64,000 bases of DNA, from positions 40,434-104,433 of the forward strand of contig JAFQNC010000018.1 in NCBI GenBank assembly GCA_017396085.1, written 5' to 3'. The stretch is from Tidjanibacter sp. (GTDB lineage Bacteria > Bacteroidota > Bacteroidia > Bacteroidales > Rikenellaceae). A program made the translations under genes and the position numbers. This document shows positions 7,950-15,967 of this stretch, piece by piece (the stretch's first letter is position 1; each line of letters opens with the position of its first letter). Below the pieces are notes generated by a model, which was not told the origin of the DNA, did not search any database, and worked only from the letters and a program-made list of their open reading frames with translations.

Positions 7950-9311
7950 TCAATTCTCAAACCCTTTGCCGATGACCTTTTCGTAGTCGGCACGGGCGGC
8001 CAAAAAGTCGTAGATGGCTTGCGAGTAGTTCAGTTTGGCCTGCGTGAGCGACAACTCCGAGGAGTTGAGTTCCAAAATGGTGCCCGTGCCCGCATTGTAG
8101 CGCACTTGGGCAATCTCATAGGCCTTGCCCGCCTGACGCACCGTAATCTCGTTGGAGTTCATCTTCTCCTTGGCTGCGAGGATGTTGTTGAAGGCGCTCT
8201 CCACCTGCACGTTCACACTCTGTGTGAGGTAGTCCCTTTGGAGGGAGAGTTGGTGCAGTGAGTTGCGAATTTCGTGGGCCTTGTTGATGTTGCGGCCACC
8301 CGAAAAGAGGGGTATGCTGATGGACACTCCGGCCGACAGAGGGTTCTGCCACCACCACTCCTTCTTGGTTGTGGGTGCAGTGGGGCCTCCCATACTGCCA
8401 CCAATAATCTCGCCGAAGTTCATCGAGTTGTCGTTACCGGAGTAGATGAAGGTGGAGAAGGCTGCCACGGTGGGCAGGCGGCTGGCGTTAGTCAGTTTGA
8501 GCTGATGCTCGAGCATCTTGGCTTGGAACTCCAACGAGCGCAGGTCGGCATTGGCCGAGAGGTCCACACTATCGGTGGGCACGGTGGCTGCGGCCACCTC
8601 ATCGGCAAAGTCGTCCAGCGAGCCCTCCAACACAAAGTCCACTTCGGCAGGCAGGCCGAGGTACATCCTAAAAAGGAGTTTGCTGGCTTTGATGGAGTTT
8701 TCGGTCTGCACAATGTTGGGGCGCAGGTTGCTTAGTTGCACCTGAGCCGACAGCAGGTCATACTCGCTGGCGAGCCCCTGCTTGTACATAGCCTCGGTGT
8801 TGGCCACCGTCTCGGCTATCGACTTCTCGCTCTCCTTGAGCACCTCCAGCGACTGCTCGGCCAACAGGATGTTGTAGTATCCCTTCTTGACCTCGTTGGT
8901 GAGGCTGATTTTAGACGAGCGTGCGCTCTCCACCGCTTGCTCCATCTGTGTGCGGTTCATTTTGAGCGTCTCGTAGACGGTGGGCGCATAGAGCGGCAAC
9001 GAGAGCGAAGCCTGATTGTTGATGGTGTTGTCGGCACCAAACGAAAGACCCTTGGCCATCTCCTGCTTCACAATGCTGTAGGAGTACTGGCTCTGCACCG
9101 ACACGTTGGGCAGCAGACTACCAATGGTCTGCTTGCGAACCCAATCCTGACGCTCAATCTCCAACTGCGATACCACAATCGTTGGATTGTCGCTCAGGGC
9201 AATCTCCAGAGCCTTGTCAAGCGAGAGGGTAACCACCTGCGCCCTTGCCGATGCAATGGAGCAGACAATGCCCACAACCACACAAAGCCCTGCTGTGAAT
9301 GTTCGTTTCAT
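7950..9311 (-). CDS. TolC-type outer-membrane efflux channel
   Basis: A 453-residue outer-membrane factor that forms the exit duct of the RND system. The Sec signal peptide covers residues 1-24 (ending ASARA, then QVVTLSLDKALEIAL). The mature protein has two homologous halves, each beginning with an L-x-x-A-L-x-x-x-P-x-I-type repeat: ALEIALSDNPTIVVSQLEIE near residue 35, and a second set in the 220-290 region. Long helices and a Leu/Ala/Gln-rich C-terminal helix (LTQAKLNYSQAIYDFLAARADYEKVIG) are characteristic. It starts 5 bp after the TetR gene stop, so the two are cotranscribed. Confidence 0.9.
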   Translation of the reverse strand: MKRTFTAGLCVVVGIVCSIASARAQVVTLSLDKALEIALSDNPTIVVSQLEIERQDWVRKQTIGSLLPNVSVQSQYSYSIVKQEMAKGLSFGADNTINNQASLSLPLYAPTVYETLKMNRTQMEQAVESARSSKISLTNEVKKGYYNILLAEQSLEVLKESEKSIAETVANTEAMYKQGLASEYDLLSAQVQLSNLRPNIVQTENSIKASKLLFRMYLGLPAEVDFVLEGSLDDFADEVAAATVPTDSVDLSANADLRSLEFQAKMLEHQLKLTNASRLPTVAAFSTFIYSGNDNSMNFGEIIGGSMGGPTAPTTKKEWWWQNPLSAGVSISIPLFSGGRNINKAHEIRNSLHQLSLQRDYLTQSVNVQVESAFNNILAAKEKMNSNEITVRQAGKAYEIAQVRYNAGTGTILELNSSELSLTQAKLNYSQAIYDFLAARADYEKVIGKGFEN

Positions 9312-9316
9312 AATCT

Positions 9317-9931
9317 TTATTGTTGTTTTAAAAAGTTATTGTCAATGTATGTGCGACCCTTGTCGGTGGCAATGCCTCGCAAGAAGAGAACCACCGCATT
9401 GGGGATGGAGTTGTCATCAATATTCAAACCCGTGGAGGCTGTGTTCTCCTCAATGATGTCCAGACCTATAATATAATTAGTCATCGCGCGCGAGTAGAAG
9501 TGCAGGTCAAGCGAGCCCATCACCAACCCCTCTTCGACTCCCACCTTGAGAGTGTCCAAAATGTTTGCCACAACAGCCTCGTGCATACGGATGATGAAAT
9601 CGGTGGCAAGTTCCGGGTAGTAGCGCTTGAGCTGGAAGAGCACCTTGGAGGTGAGTTTGTGTGCGGGCTCCACCTGTGTGAAGCGCAACCACACAGCGTG
9701 GAAGGCGTTCTCGGCCCTGACCACAGCCTCCTCGCCGTGGCGGTGCATCGAGTCCAAGTAGTGCTGCAAGGCGAGGGATATGAGCTCGGTGCGGTCGGTA
9801 AACAGTTCGTAGAGCGTGCGCTTGGACATACCGCAACGATGGGCGATGTCGTCCATCCTCACTGCCTTGATACCCTCCTTGACGAACATCTCGGAGGCCA
9901 CGCTTACGATTTTTTCTTTTGTATTGTTCAT
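9317..9931 (-). CDS. TetR-family regulator of the efflux operon
   Basis: A 204-residue repressor. The N-terminal helix-turn-helix is clear: MFVKEGIKAVRMDDIAHRCGMSKRTLYELFTDRTELI, with the recognition helix MSKRTLYELF. The remaining ~145 residues form the ligand-binding and dimerisation domain; these vary and give no ligand. It is first in the operon, 5 bp before the channel gene, with a -7 box 59 nt upstream. Self-repression of the pump, relieved by a pump substrate, is the standard arrangement and is inferred here. Confidence 0.9.
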   Translation of the reverse strand: MNNTKEKIVSVASEMFVKEGIKAVRMDDIAHRCGMSKRTLYELFTDRTELISLALQHYLDSMHRHGEEAVVRAENAFHAVWLRFTQVEPAHKLTSKVLFQLKRYYPELATDFIIRMHEAVVANILDTLKVGVEEGLVMGSLDLHFYSRAMTNYIIGLDIIEENTASTGLNIDDNSIPNAVVLFLRGIATDKGRTYIDNNFLKQQ

Positions 9932-9989
9932 TGTTTGTCTGCTTTCTCCTTCGGGGCGTGGTTTGTGGCGAGTGCCCCAAAGGTGGCCG

Positions 9990-9997
9990 CAAAGGTA
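9990..9997 (-). promoter_or_regulatory. Promoter -7 box for the efflux operon
   Basis: TACCTTTG on the minus strand, 59 nt before the TetR ATG. The upstream small-RNA terminator (10103-10140) ends before it, so the operon has its own start site. Confidence 0.6.
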
Positions 9998-10099
9998 ACG
10001 AGAAAACTCGGAAAACCAAACGAGTTTTTCGGTTTTCTTATTGTGTATGGTCCGATTTTTTTTAGAAATGGAATTTTGTTGAGGACTGTGTGTCAGGGA

Positions 10100-10219
10100 G
10101 ATAAAAAAAGGTCGCCTTTAATCAAAAGGCAACCTTTTTTTCTAAACAGGGGACAGAATCACTTCTAACCCTGTTTCTACTAACCTAAAACTACTAACCT
10201 AAATGAACCTTAAAACTTC
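10100..10219 (-). ncRNA. Candidate small RNA, about 120 nt, unknown family
   Basis: Transcription would start near 10217 from a consensus promoter (next entry). The RNA has a tandem GGTTAGTAG-TTTTA-GGTTAGTAG repeat in its 5' third. Then comes a hairpin with an 8-bp AAACAGGG/CCCTGTTT stem (~10143-10176). It ends in an A-flanked GGTTGCCTTT...AAAGGCGACC hairpin followed by seven T residues (10103-10140), a textbook Rho-independent terminator. There is no open frame of note. The gap to the downstream TetR promoter indicates a free-standing transcript. I do not recognise the family; 6S-type or a Bacteroidales-specific RNA are possibilities. Confidence 0.6.
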
Positions 10220-10223
10220 ACTG

Positions 10224-10256
10224 CAAAGATAAGGACATTTTGGCCGAACTTCCAAA
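10224..10256 (-). promoter_or_regulatory. Strong promoter for the candidate small RNA
   Basis: Minus strand: TTTG at 10256-10253, a 21-bp spacer, then TATCTTTG at 10231-10224. Both boxes match the Bacteroidetes consensus exactly. Confidence 0.75.
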
Positions 10257-10375
10257 CATATTAAAATTTTTTAATAATAATTTAACATTGGAAGTTGTGT
10301 TAAATTTGTTAATTTTAGGCGTATTGTGTTGATTGTCAATGTGTTCTATTGGTTATAAAAGATAATGGGTAAAAT
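10257..10375. other. A/T-rich intergenic stretch
   Basis: Very A/T-rich DNA between the small-RNA promoter and the end of the glycosyltransferase gene. No gene or clear terminator seen. Confidence 0.5.
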
Positions 10376-11425
10376 TTATCGCCCGAAGAGTTTAAGTAAC
10401 TTTGCAAGCACCATTTCGGGCCCGATGCGGGTCATACACTCATAGTGCCCAAAGAGGCAAGGCCTGCGACCACCCTCCGAACAGGGCCTGCACGGAAGGT
10501 CCAACTGCACCGTGTAGCGGGGGTCTTGGCCGTAGCCGCAAGACTCTATGAATGGGTGAGTTGCACCCCACACCGACACCGCAGGAGTGCCCACAAGCGA
10601 AGCAAGGCTCAACACGGGGTGGTCCACCGTAACCACCGCATCCAACACCGAAATGAGGTCCATCTGCTCGTCAAGCGAGGCCCGCTCTGCAACCGACACC
10701 ACGGCGGGGAAAAGGCTCTCCATACCCTCGCAGAACTGCTTCTGATAGGTGCCACTGCCGAACACAAATACCTTGTCGTAGCGTGCGGCAAGTTGTTTTA
10801 TCAGTTCGGCCGATTGGTCGATGGGGTAGCAATTACCCTTGTGGGCCGAGAGGAGTGCCACGCCGACCCACCGCCCCTTCTTCTCGCCTGCGAGGATGGT
10901 GGCAATTTGTGGCGGGGTGCTCGCACGCCTTTTGCGCACGGGTGCGGGCATACTGAATGGGAGCCCCAAGCGTTCAAACACATCGCGTGAACGCTGCGAG
11001 AGGGGAGTGAGTTGTACCATCACCTTGCGGAACTTGCGGGTGAGCAGTTTGCGCTCAATCTTGCCACGCACGATGACCGAGGTACGCCTGCGCCACGGAG
11101 TAAGGCAGAAACGTAACCTACGGCTGCGTGGCGAGGCCTCCAAGTCGGCCACCATCCCAATGCGTAGCCGCTGAATGTGCCTCCACAGGCGTAACCCTCC
11201 GAAGAGCCCCTTGTAGGCCTCGTCATCGGCCAGCACAAACTCCAGCCCTGCCACGCCACGGAACAGAGGGCGTAGGGCGGAGGTGGTCAGTACGGTCAGG
11301 CGCAGGTCGGGGTAGTCGCGTTTGAGTCCGCGCAGTGCGTGTACGCACGTGGCCGCTTTGGCCACATCCGTAAGGCGTATGACAAGCACCTGCTTGGGCT
11401 CGGTTGGCGGGGTGGTTTGTTTCAT
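10376..11425 (-). CDS. Glycosyltransferase family 9 (heptosyltransferase-like)
   Basis: A 349-residue GT-B enzyme of the ADP-heptose:LPS heptosyltransferase family, which adds sugars to the lipopolysaccharide core at the cytosolic face. The N-terminus KQVLVIRLTDVAKAATCVHALRGLKRDYPDLRLTVLT is the family's first Rossmann motif. The C-terminal half has the nucleotide-sugar region: HKGNCYPIDQSAELIKQL, then VFGSG, and SLASLVGTPAVSVWGATHPFI, close to the usual H-x-A-x-A-x-x-x-P-x-x-x-x-F-G-x-T-x-P motif. The His of that motif is replaced (DHPVLSLASL), so the acceptor may differ. A Cys-rich ending (PCRPCSEGGRRPCLFGHYEC) is common in Bacteroidetes members. It lies 77 bp downstream of the DUF4435 gene. 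Confidence 0.85.
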   Translation of the reverse strand: MKQTTPPTEPKQVLVIRLTDVAKAATCVHALRGLKRDYPDLRLTVLTTSALRPLFRGVAGLEFVLADDEAYKGLFGGLRLWRHIQRLRIGMVADLEASPRSRRLRFCLTPWRRRTSVIVRGKIERKLLTRKFRKVMVQLTPLSQRSRDVFERLGLPFSMPAPVRKRRASTPPQIATILAGEKKGRWVGVALLSAHKGNCYPIDQSAELIKQLAARYDKVFVFGSGTYQKQFCEGMESLFPAVVSVAERASLDEQMDLISVLDAVVTVDHPVLSLASLVGTPAVSVWGATHPFIESCGYGQDPRYTVQLDLPCRPCSEGGRRPCLFGHYECMTRIGPEMVLAKLLKLFGR

Positions 11426-11502
11426 CTTCGGGGTGAGTGATAAATTGTGTGTGGGGCAGGGTGGTTGGGTTTGGGCGAGTGGGCCGTGGGGAAATTATTA
11501 AC

Positions 11503-12504
11503 TTACTCGGTTTTGGTGAGCGACAGGAAGTTCTCAATATCCTTTTGGAGCTTCTTGTAGAGGAAGCAATCCTTGTAGTTCTCGTTGAAGAGGAGTGCTT
11601 CACGCACGTTGCAGAGGGAGTTGTTGTAGTTGCTGAGCTCGTTTTGCAACACCAACCCCGTGCGGTTGGAGGAGTTGATGCGTGTGGTGGAGAGGTTTTT
11701 CAGCCTCTGACACACTGCCGCCAGCACCACACTCACCACGTTGTCCATAAGGGTGTGGCCGTGCATAAAGAGGTAGGTCTGCTCGGGGCTCACGCCACGC
11801 CTGTGCAGCAGGCTCTCAAAGTCGCCCAAGCGGGCTGCAATGGTGGGGTGTTCGCGCTCAAGGGTTTGCAAGCGGCGTCCCACCTGCTTGTGCAACCAAG
11901 CGAGGGTGTCGGCTCCGTTGCGGTCGAGGTCGAGGTAGCCCAAGCGCACGGTGTTTTTGAAGTGCTGGAGGGTGAAGATGTTGGGTGTGGATATTTGGGC
12001 CGAGTAGGCATACCACACAAAGGTGGGGTAGATGACTTTGGAGTAGTCGGCGAAGAACTCCTCAAAGTCGAAGATGTGTGCATCGTTTTTGGTGGCCTTC
12101 ACACAGAGGTTGTGCAACGAGGGCGCATAGCAGAGGAAGTTCTCGGTGGAGTAGACATAGGTGTGGAAGAGGTAGGGCGAGGAGTTGATGATGCGTGCAT
12201 CGTGTGTTTGGTTGGCGAAGAGGTAGTCGAAGTCGCTGTCCATACACATAATCAGTTCGGGGTGGCATTTGTCGGCCTGCCCGAGGAGTGTCTTTTTGCC
12301 CTTGGCGAGGTCCTCACGCTGGGGCACGCTCACCTCAAACCGCACGCTGTCGCTCTCGTAGGGGTCGAAGATACTGCGCCAGAAGGCAACGTCTTCATAG
12401 CCCTCCACCAAGGCACGAATGGTGCGACACCCGCTTGGTGAGGGTGCGGTGGTGGCAGAGGGTGCGGAGTGCGGCACTGCCGTATGTTTGCTCTGTTTTG
12501 TCAT
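11503..12504 (-). CDS. DUF4435 protein with TOPRIM-like motifs
   Basis: A 333-residue protein, cytosolic, function unknown. After a low-complexity start (residues 1-27) it shows VEGYEDVAFWRSIF (residues ~33-46) and CMDSDFDYL (~95-103). These match the Glu and the D-x-D that define TOPRIM-type metal sites in OLD nucleases, primases and DUF4435 proteins. A middle segment, YSTENFLCYAPSL, is also typical of DUF4435. Elsewhere DUF4435 genes often sit beside an AAA ATPase; none is seen here, so it appears solitary. A nuclease or defence-related role is inference only. Divergent from the SUI1 gene. Confidence 0.7.
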   Translation of the reverse strand: MTKQSKHTAVPHSAPSATTAPSPSGCRTIRALVEGYEDVAFWRSIFDPYESDSVRFEVSVPQREDLAKGKKTLLGQADKCHPELIMCMDSDFDYLFANQTHDARIINSSPYLFHTYVYSTENFLCYAPSLHNLCVKATKNDAHIFDFEEFFADYSKVIYPTFVWYAYSAQISTPNIFTLQHFKNTVRLGYLDLDRNGADTLAWLHKQVGRRLQTLEREHPTIAARLGDFESLLHRRGVSPEQTYLFMHGHTLMDNVVSVVLAAVCQRLKNLSTTRINSSNRTGLVLQNELSNYNNSLCNVREALLFNENYKDCFLYKKLQKDIENFLSLTKTE

Positions 12505-12515
12505 AAGGCCGTATG

Positions 12516-12543
12516 CAAATGTATGAAAAAATTTCTATCTTTG
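12516..12543. promoter_or_regulatory. Divergent -7 boxes: DUF4435 (minus) and SUI1 (plus)
   Basis: Minus strand TACATTTG at 12523-12516 serves the DUF4435 gene. Plus strand TATCTTTG at 12536-12543 serves the SUI1 gene, 29 nt before its ATG. Both match TAnnTTTG. Confidence 0.65.
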
Positions 12544-12571
12544 TCCTAATAGAACACAAACATATTTTGCA

Positions 12572-12922
12572 ATGGCAGACAACGATTGGAAAGCACGCCT
12601 CGGAGTGGTATTCTCCACCAACCCCGATTTCAACTACACAACCGACTCCGCATCGGAGGAGGCGGCCACCCTTGAGCCCTCCCGACAAAACCTGCGAGTG
12701 TGGCTCGACAGGGGCCACCGCGGGGGTAAAACGGTTACTCTCGTGCGTGGGTTTGTGGGCTCGGAGGAGGACCTGAAGGAACTTGCCCGAATGTTGAAGA
12801 ACAAGTGTGGCGTGGGTGGCTCGGCCAAGGATGGTGAGATTATCATTCAGGGCGACCACCGCGAGAGAGTGTTGCAACTGCTGCTCGATGCGGGCTACAA
12901 GGCCAAGAAGGCAGGAGCGTGA
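12572..12922 (+). CDS. SUI1/YciH-family translation factor
   Basis: A 116-residue homologue of eukaryotic eIF1. The first ~35 residues are variable; the core runs from LRVWLDRGHRGGKTVTLVRGFVGSEEDLKELARMLKNKCGVGGSAKDGEIIIQGDHRERVLQLLLDAGY. This contains the diagnostic K-T-V-T-x-V-x-G and the C-G-x-G-G-[ST]-x-K-x-G-x-I-x-x-Q-G-[DN] signatures. Family knowledge points to a role in start-codon fidelity at the 30S subunit; bacterial function is not well defined. It is immediately followed by the metallopeptidase-like gene (20 bp), probably as one transcript. Confidence 0.9.
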   Translation: MADNDWKARLGVVFSTNPDFNYTTDSASEEAATLEPSRQNLRVWLDRGHRGGKTVTLVRGFVGSEEDLKELARMLKNKCGVGGSAKDGEIIIQGDHRERVLQLLLDAGYKAKKAGA

Positions 12923-12942
12923 GAGAGAGGGGAAGTAGAGCG

Positions 12943-15888
12943 ATGAAGAGCACAGCGAAACAGATATTCCTTGGCCTTGTGGTGGCCTTGTGGTCGCAGG
13001 TGGCGGTGGGGCAGTTCTACAACACCGGTGCCTCGCCCGACCACATCCATTGGAGGCTCTATGAGAGTGGGGAGCGTAGGGTGGTGGCACCCGACTACTT
13101 CGACCACTCCGCCCGCCGTGTGCTCCACTATCTGGACACCGTGAGCCACACCATCGGCTATGGCCTGCCCGTGGGCACTCTGCTCTCGGCTCCCGTGGTG
13201 CTCCACACCGAAAACAGTGCCTCCAACGGACTCTCCATTTGGGCCCCCTTGAGGGTGGAGATGGCCGGTATGCCCGCCACCGATAGCTATGCCCTCACGT
13301 GGTTGCGCCAACTCTCGGTGCACGAATTCCGCCACACGGCCCAATACTCGGCCCTCAATCGGGGCCTCATTAAGACCTTGCGCCCGCTGTTGGGCCAACA
13401 GTGGATGTTGCTTACCAGCGGACTTATGCCCTTCTGGTGGATTGAGGGCGATGCCACCGATGCCGAAACGCAGGCGGCGACTTTTGGGCGCGGAGTGCAA
13501 CCATCCTTCACTATGCACTACCGTGCCGTGGGGCACGACATCCTCAGTGATGATAACCCCGATGTGTGGTTTGGCGGCTCCTACAACCGCTATGTCCCCT
13601 CGCACTACAACCTTGGCTACCAACTCGTTACTATGGCCAACACACTGGGTGGGCGATATGTTTGGGGCGATGTGGTCGATTATGTGGCCCGCAAGCCCTA
13701 CACACTCCTACCCACCGAGTGGGCTATGCGCCGCAGGCTCGGATACTCCACCGAGGAACTCTTCCGCACCACATTTGAGAATTTGAACACCTATTGGGAC
13801 TCCCTGCCCGCAAGGGAGGATAGTGCCCACAGGGTGCAGCAACCTTCTTCACACCATACCTCGCCCTACACCACACTCCAGTGGCCGCTGTGGGCTGACA
13901 AGGCGACCATTGTGGCCCTCAAGGGGGATTTTGATAGGGCGAAGAGGTTTGTGAGCGTGGATGTGGCCACGGGTGCAGAGCGCACCATTGTACGCTGCGG
14001 TGCAGTAAACACCCCTCCGGCTATTGTGGGTGGCGAACTCTACTGGACCGAGATGCAGCAACTCTCCTCCTTTGCCCAGCAGGTGGGCTCGGTGATGTAC
14101 AAAGCCCCCCTCGGGGGTGGCAAGCCGCAGAGGGTGTTGCACAAGAATACATACGCCCTCTACCCTGCGGAGTGGGGTGGAACGCTAGCCTTTGTGCGCT
14201 ACAACTTTGAGGGCACCTACTCGCTGGTCTGCATCGAGGGCGAGTGGACCCTGCCCGAAGGGGTGGAGGTACACGGACTCTGTGGCGAGGGCGAGTGGCT
14301 CTACTACCTCACCACCGCATCGGGCGGTATGGCCATTGAGCGCGTGTGTCCCACCGATGGGTGGCGCAGGGAGGTGGTGCGCAAGGCCTCCCACACCTCG
14401 CTCTCCGACCTGAGGGTGCAGGATGGGGTGCTCTACTTTGGCTCCATCGCCTCCGGCTACGATGAGGTACACGCACTGAATGTTGCCACGGGCAAGGAAT
14501 ACAGGCTCACGACCTCACGCTATGGCTCCTTTGATGGCGCACCCTCGCCCGATGGGAGCCGCATAGCCCTTGCCGTCTACGATGCCGAGGGTTACCACTT
14601 GGCGGTGGGCGATGTGGAGTCTGATTGTGAAGAGGTGGCGTGGGCAGAGGTGCCGCAGAATGTGGTCAATCCGCCACGCTACAAGTGGAACGGAATGGTT
14701 GGTGTAGACGGCGTGGAGTTTACCGCCGCCGACCTCCGCCACTCGGAGCAGAAGGCTCCCTCCAAACCCTACCGCAAGGCGGCCCACCTTGTGGACTTCC
14801 ACTCGTGGGCTCCAATCTACTACCGCCCCGAGCAGATTATGTCGGGCGACTTGGGCGATGTGGGGGTGGGGGTGAGTGCCACCTCGCAAAACCTCCTCTC
14901 CTCGGCCTTTACCACCGTGGGCTATCGCTACGGATGGGGTGGGGAACACCGCGGAGTGGTCAATTTCAAATATGTGGGCCTGCCCGTGAAGTTGGAGTTG
15001 GGGGCTGTGGTGAGCAACCGCTCGGCAGCCGCCACCGTGGCACAAGGAGTGGTGATGAAGGATGGCGACTATGTGGCCGGCTACGATGACTCGGACCACA
15101 TCTCCGCACCACAACCCACGGCAGCCTCGTGGACACTCACAGGGCGTGCCTATGCTCCCGTGATTGTGCGCAACTCCTACTGGACCTCGGTGCTGACCCC
15201 TTCGGTGGAGTTGCAACACGCCAACCTGCGACTCTACAATCCCAACCTGCACCGCTACCACACCGGAACAACCGCCGTGGCCGCCACCCTGCAATGGAAT
15301 TCCTACACCCGAATGGCTGTACGCAACCTGCAATCACGTTGGGGTGTGGCTGTGATTGGTGGCGTGGGGCGTATGTTGGCGGGCTTCGATACTCCAACCA
15401 CCGTGGGCGTGTTTGCTCGTGCCCTTCTGCCGGGCTTTGGGGCCAACGATGGCTTCACGGTGAAGGCTTCGTGGCAGGGCATTGAGGGCGATGGCCCCGT
15501 GGGATATTCGCTCGACTTTGGGTGGGCCCAACCGCGTGGTTTTAACCACTTTGTGGGCTCCTACCCCTATTGGCCCGATGACAATGCAGGCCTCTCGGTG
15601 CAGTATGCCACCCCGCTCTGCTATCCCGATGTGGGTGTTAGTGGTGTGATGTTGCTCAAGAGGATAAGGCTCTCGCTCTTTGCCGATGGTATGACGTGGA
15701 GGGGGCTCAATGGGGTTGGTCGCTCGGCCTATGGGCTTATGGCCACTTGCGGTGGCGACCTCTACCTCGACACTTCGTGGTTCCGACTGCCCTCCGAGGG
15801 CGACCTCTCGCTCCGCCTTTCGCTCTATGAGGATGCACTCCATTGGGGGCGACCTGTGATTAGTGGGGGCGTGAGTGTGAATTTTTAG
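12943..15888 (+). CDS. Exported metallopeptidase-like protein with propeller and C-terminal barrel
   Basis: A 981-residue envelope protein. The signal peptide covers residues 1-23 (LVVALWSQVAVG, then QFYN). Residues ~110-175 hold H127-E128-x-x-H131 (HEFRHTAQ) followed 37 residues later by WWIEGDATDAE with E168, the gluzincin zinc-ligand pattern (HExxH plus downstream Glu). The middle (~330-590) has repeated blades such as GELYWTEM, GTLAFVRYN, GVLYFGSIASGYDEVHALNVATG and SPDGSRIALAVYD, like TolB/WD40-type propellers. The last ~350 residues alternate like outer-membrane strands and end in VNF. A GTG start 8 codons earlier would overlap the SUI1 stop; the ATG at 12943 gives a clean signal peptide. 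Protease activity is inferred; the substrate is unknown. Confidence 0.7.
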   Translation: MKSTAKQIFLGLVVALWSQVAVGQFYNTGASPDHIHWRLYESGERRVVAPDYFDHSARRVLHYLDTVSHTIGYGLPVGTLLSAPVVLHTENSASNGLSIWAPLRVEMAGMPATDSYALTWLRQLSVHEFRHTAQYSALNRGLIKTLRPLLGQQWMLLTSGLMPFWWIEGDATDAETQAATFGRGVQPSFTMHYRAVGHDILSDDNPDVWFGGSYNRYVPSHYNLGYQLVTMANTLGGRYVWGDVVDYVARKPYTLLPTEWAMRRRLGYSTEELFRTTFENLNTYWDSLPAREDSAHRVQQPSSHHTSPYTTLQWPLWADKATIVALKGDFDRAKRFVSVDVATGAERTIVRCGAVNTPPAIVGGELYWTEMQQLSSFAQQVGSVMYKAPLGGGKPQRVLHKNTYALYPAEWGGTLAFVRYNFEGTYSLVCIEGEWTLPEGVEVHGLCGEGEWLYYLTTASGGMAIERVCPTDGWRREVVRKASHTSLSDLRVQDGVLYFGSIASGYDEVHALNVATGKEYRLTTSRYGSFDGAPSPDGSRIALAVYDAEGYHLAVGDVESDCEEVAWAEVPQNVVNPPRYKWNGMVGVDGVEFTAADLRHSEQKAPSKPYRKAAHLVDFHSWAPIYYRPEQIMSGDLGDVGVGVSATSQNLLSSAFTTVGYRYGWGGEHRGVVNFKYVGLPVKLELGAVVSNRSAAATVAQGVVMKDGDYVAGYDDSDHISAPQPTAASWTLTGRAYAPVIVRNSYWTSVLTPSVELQHANLRLYNPNLHRYHTGTTAVAATLQWNSYTRMAVRNLQSRWGVAVIGGVGRMLAGFDTPTTVGVFARALLPGFGANDGFTVKASWQGIEGDGPVGYSLDFGWAQPRGFNHFVGSYPYWPDDNAGLSVQYATPLCYPDVGVSGVMLLKRIRLSLFADGMTWRGLNGVGRSAYGLMATCGGDLYLDTSWFRLPSEGDLSLRLSLYEDALHWGRPVISGGVSVNF

Positions 15889-15899
15889 ACAAAAAACAC

Positions 15900-15938
15900 T
15901 ACCTTTGCCGTTTGGTAGGCAAAACAACTTTGTTGTTT
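15900..15938 (+). promoter_or_regulatory. Promoter and leader palindrome of the PBP1A gene
   Basis: TACCTTTG at 15900-15907 is a -7 box. The leader then has the palindrome AAACAAC-TTT-GTTGTTT at 15922-15938, 29 bp before the ATG. The same palindrome is present in the HTCS leader at 58570-58586. Confidence 0.6.
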
Positions 15939-15967
15939 GGCCCAACGAACAAAGACAAATTTAGGTT

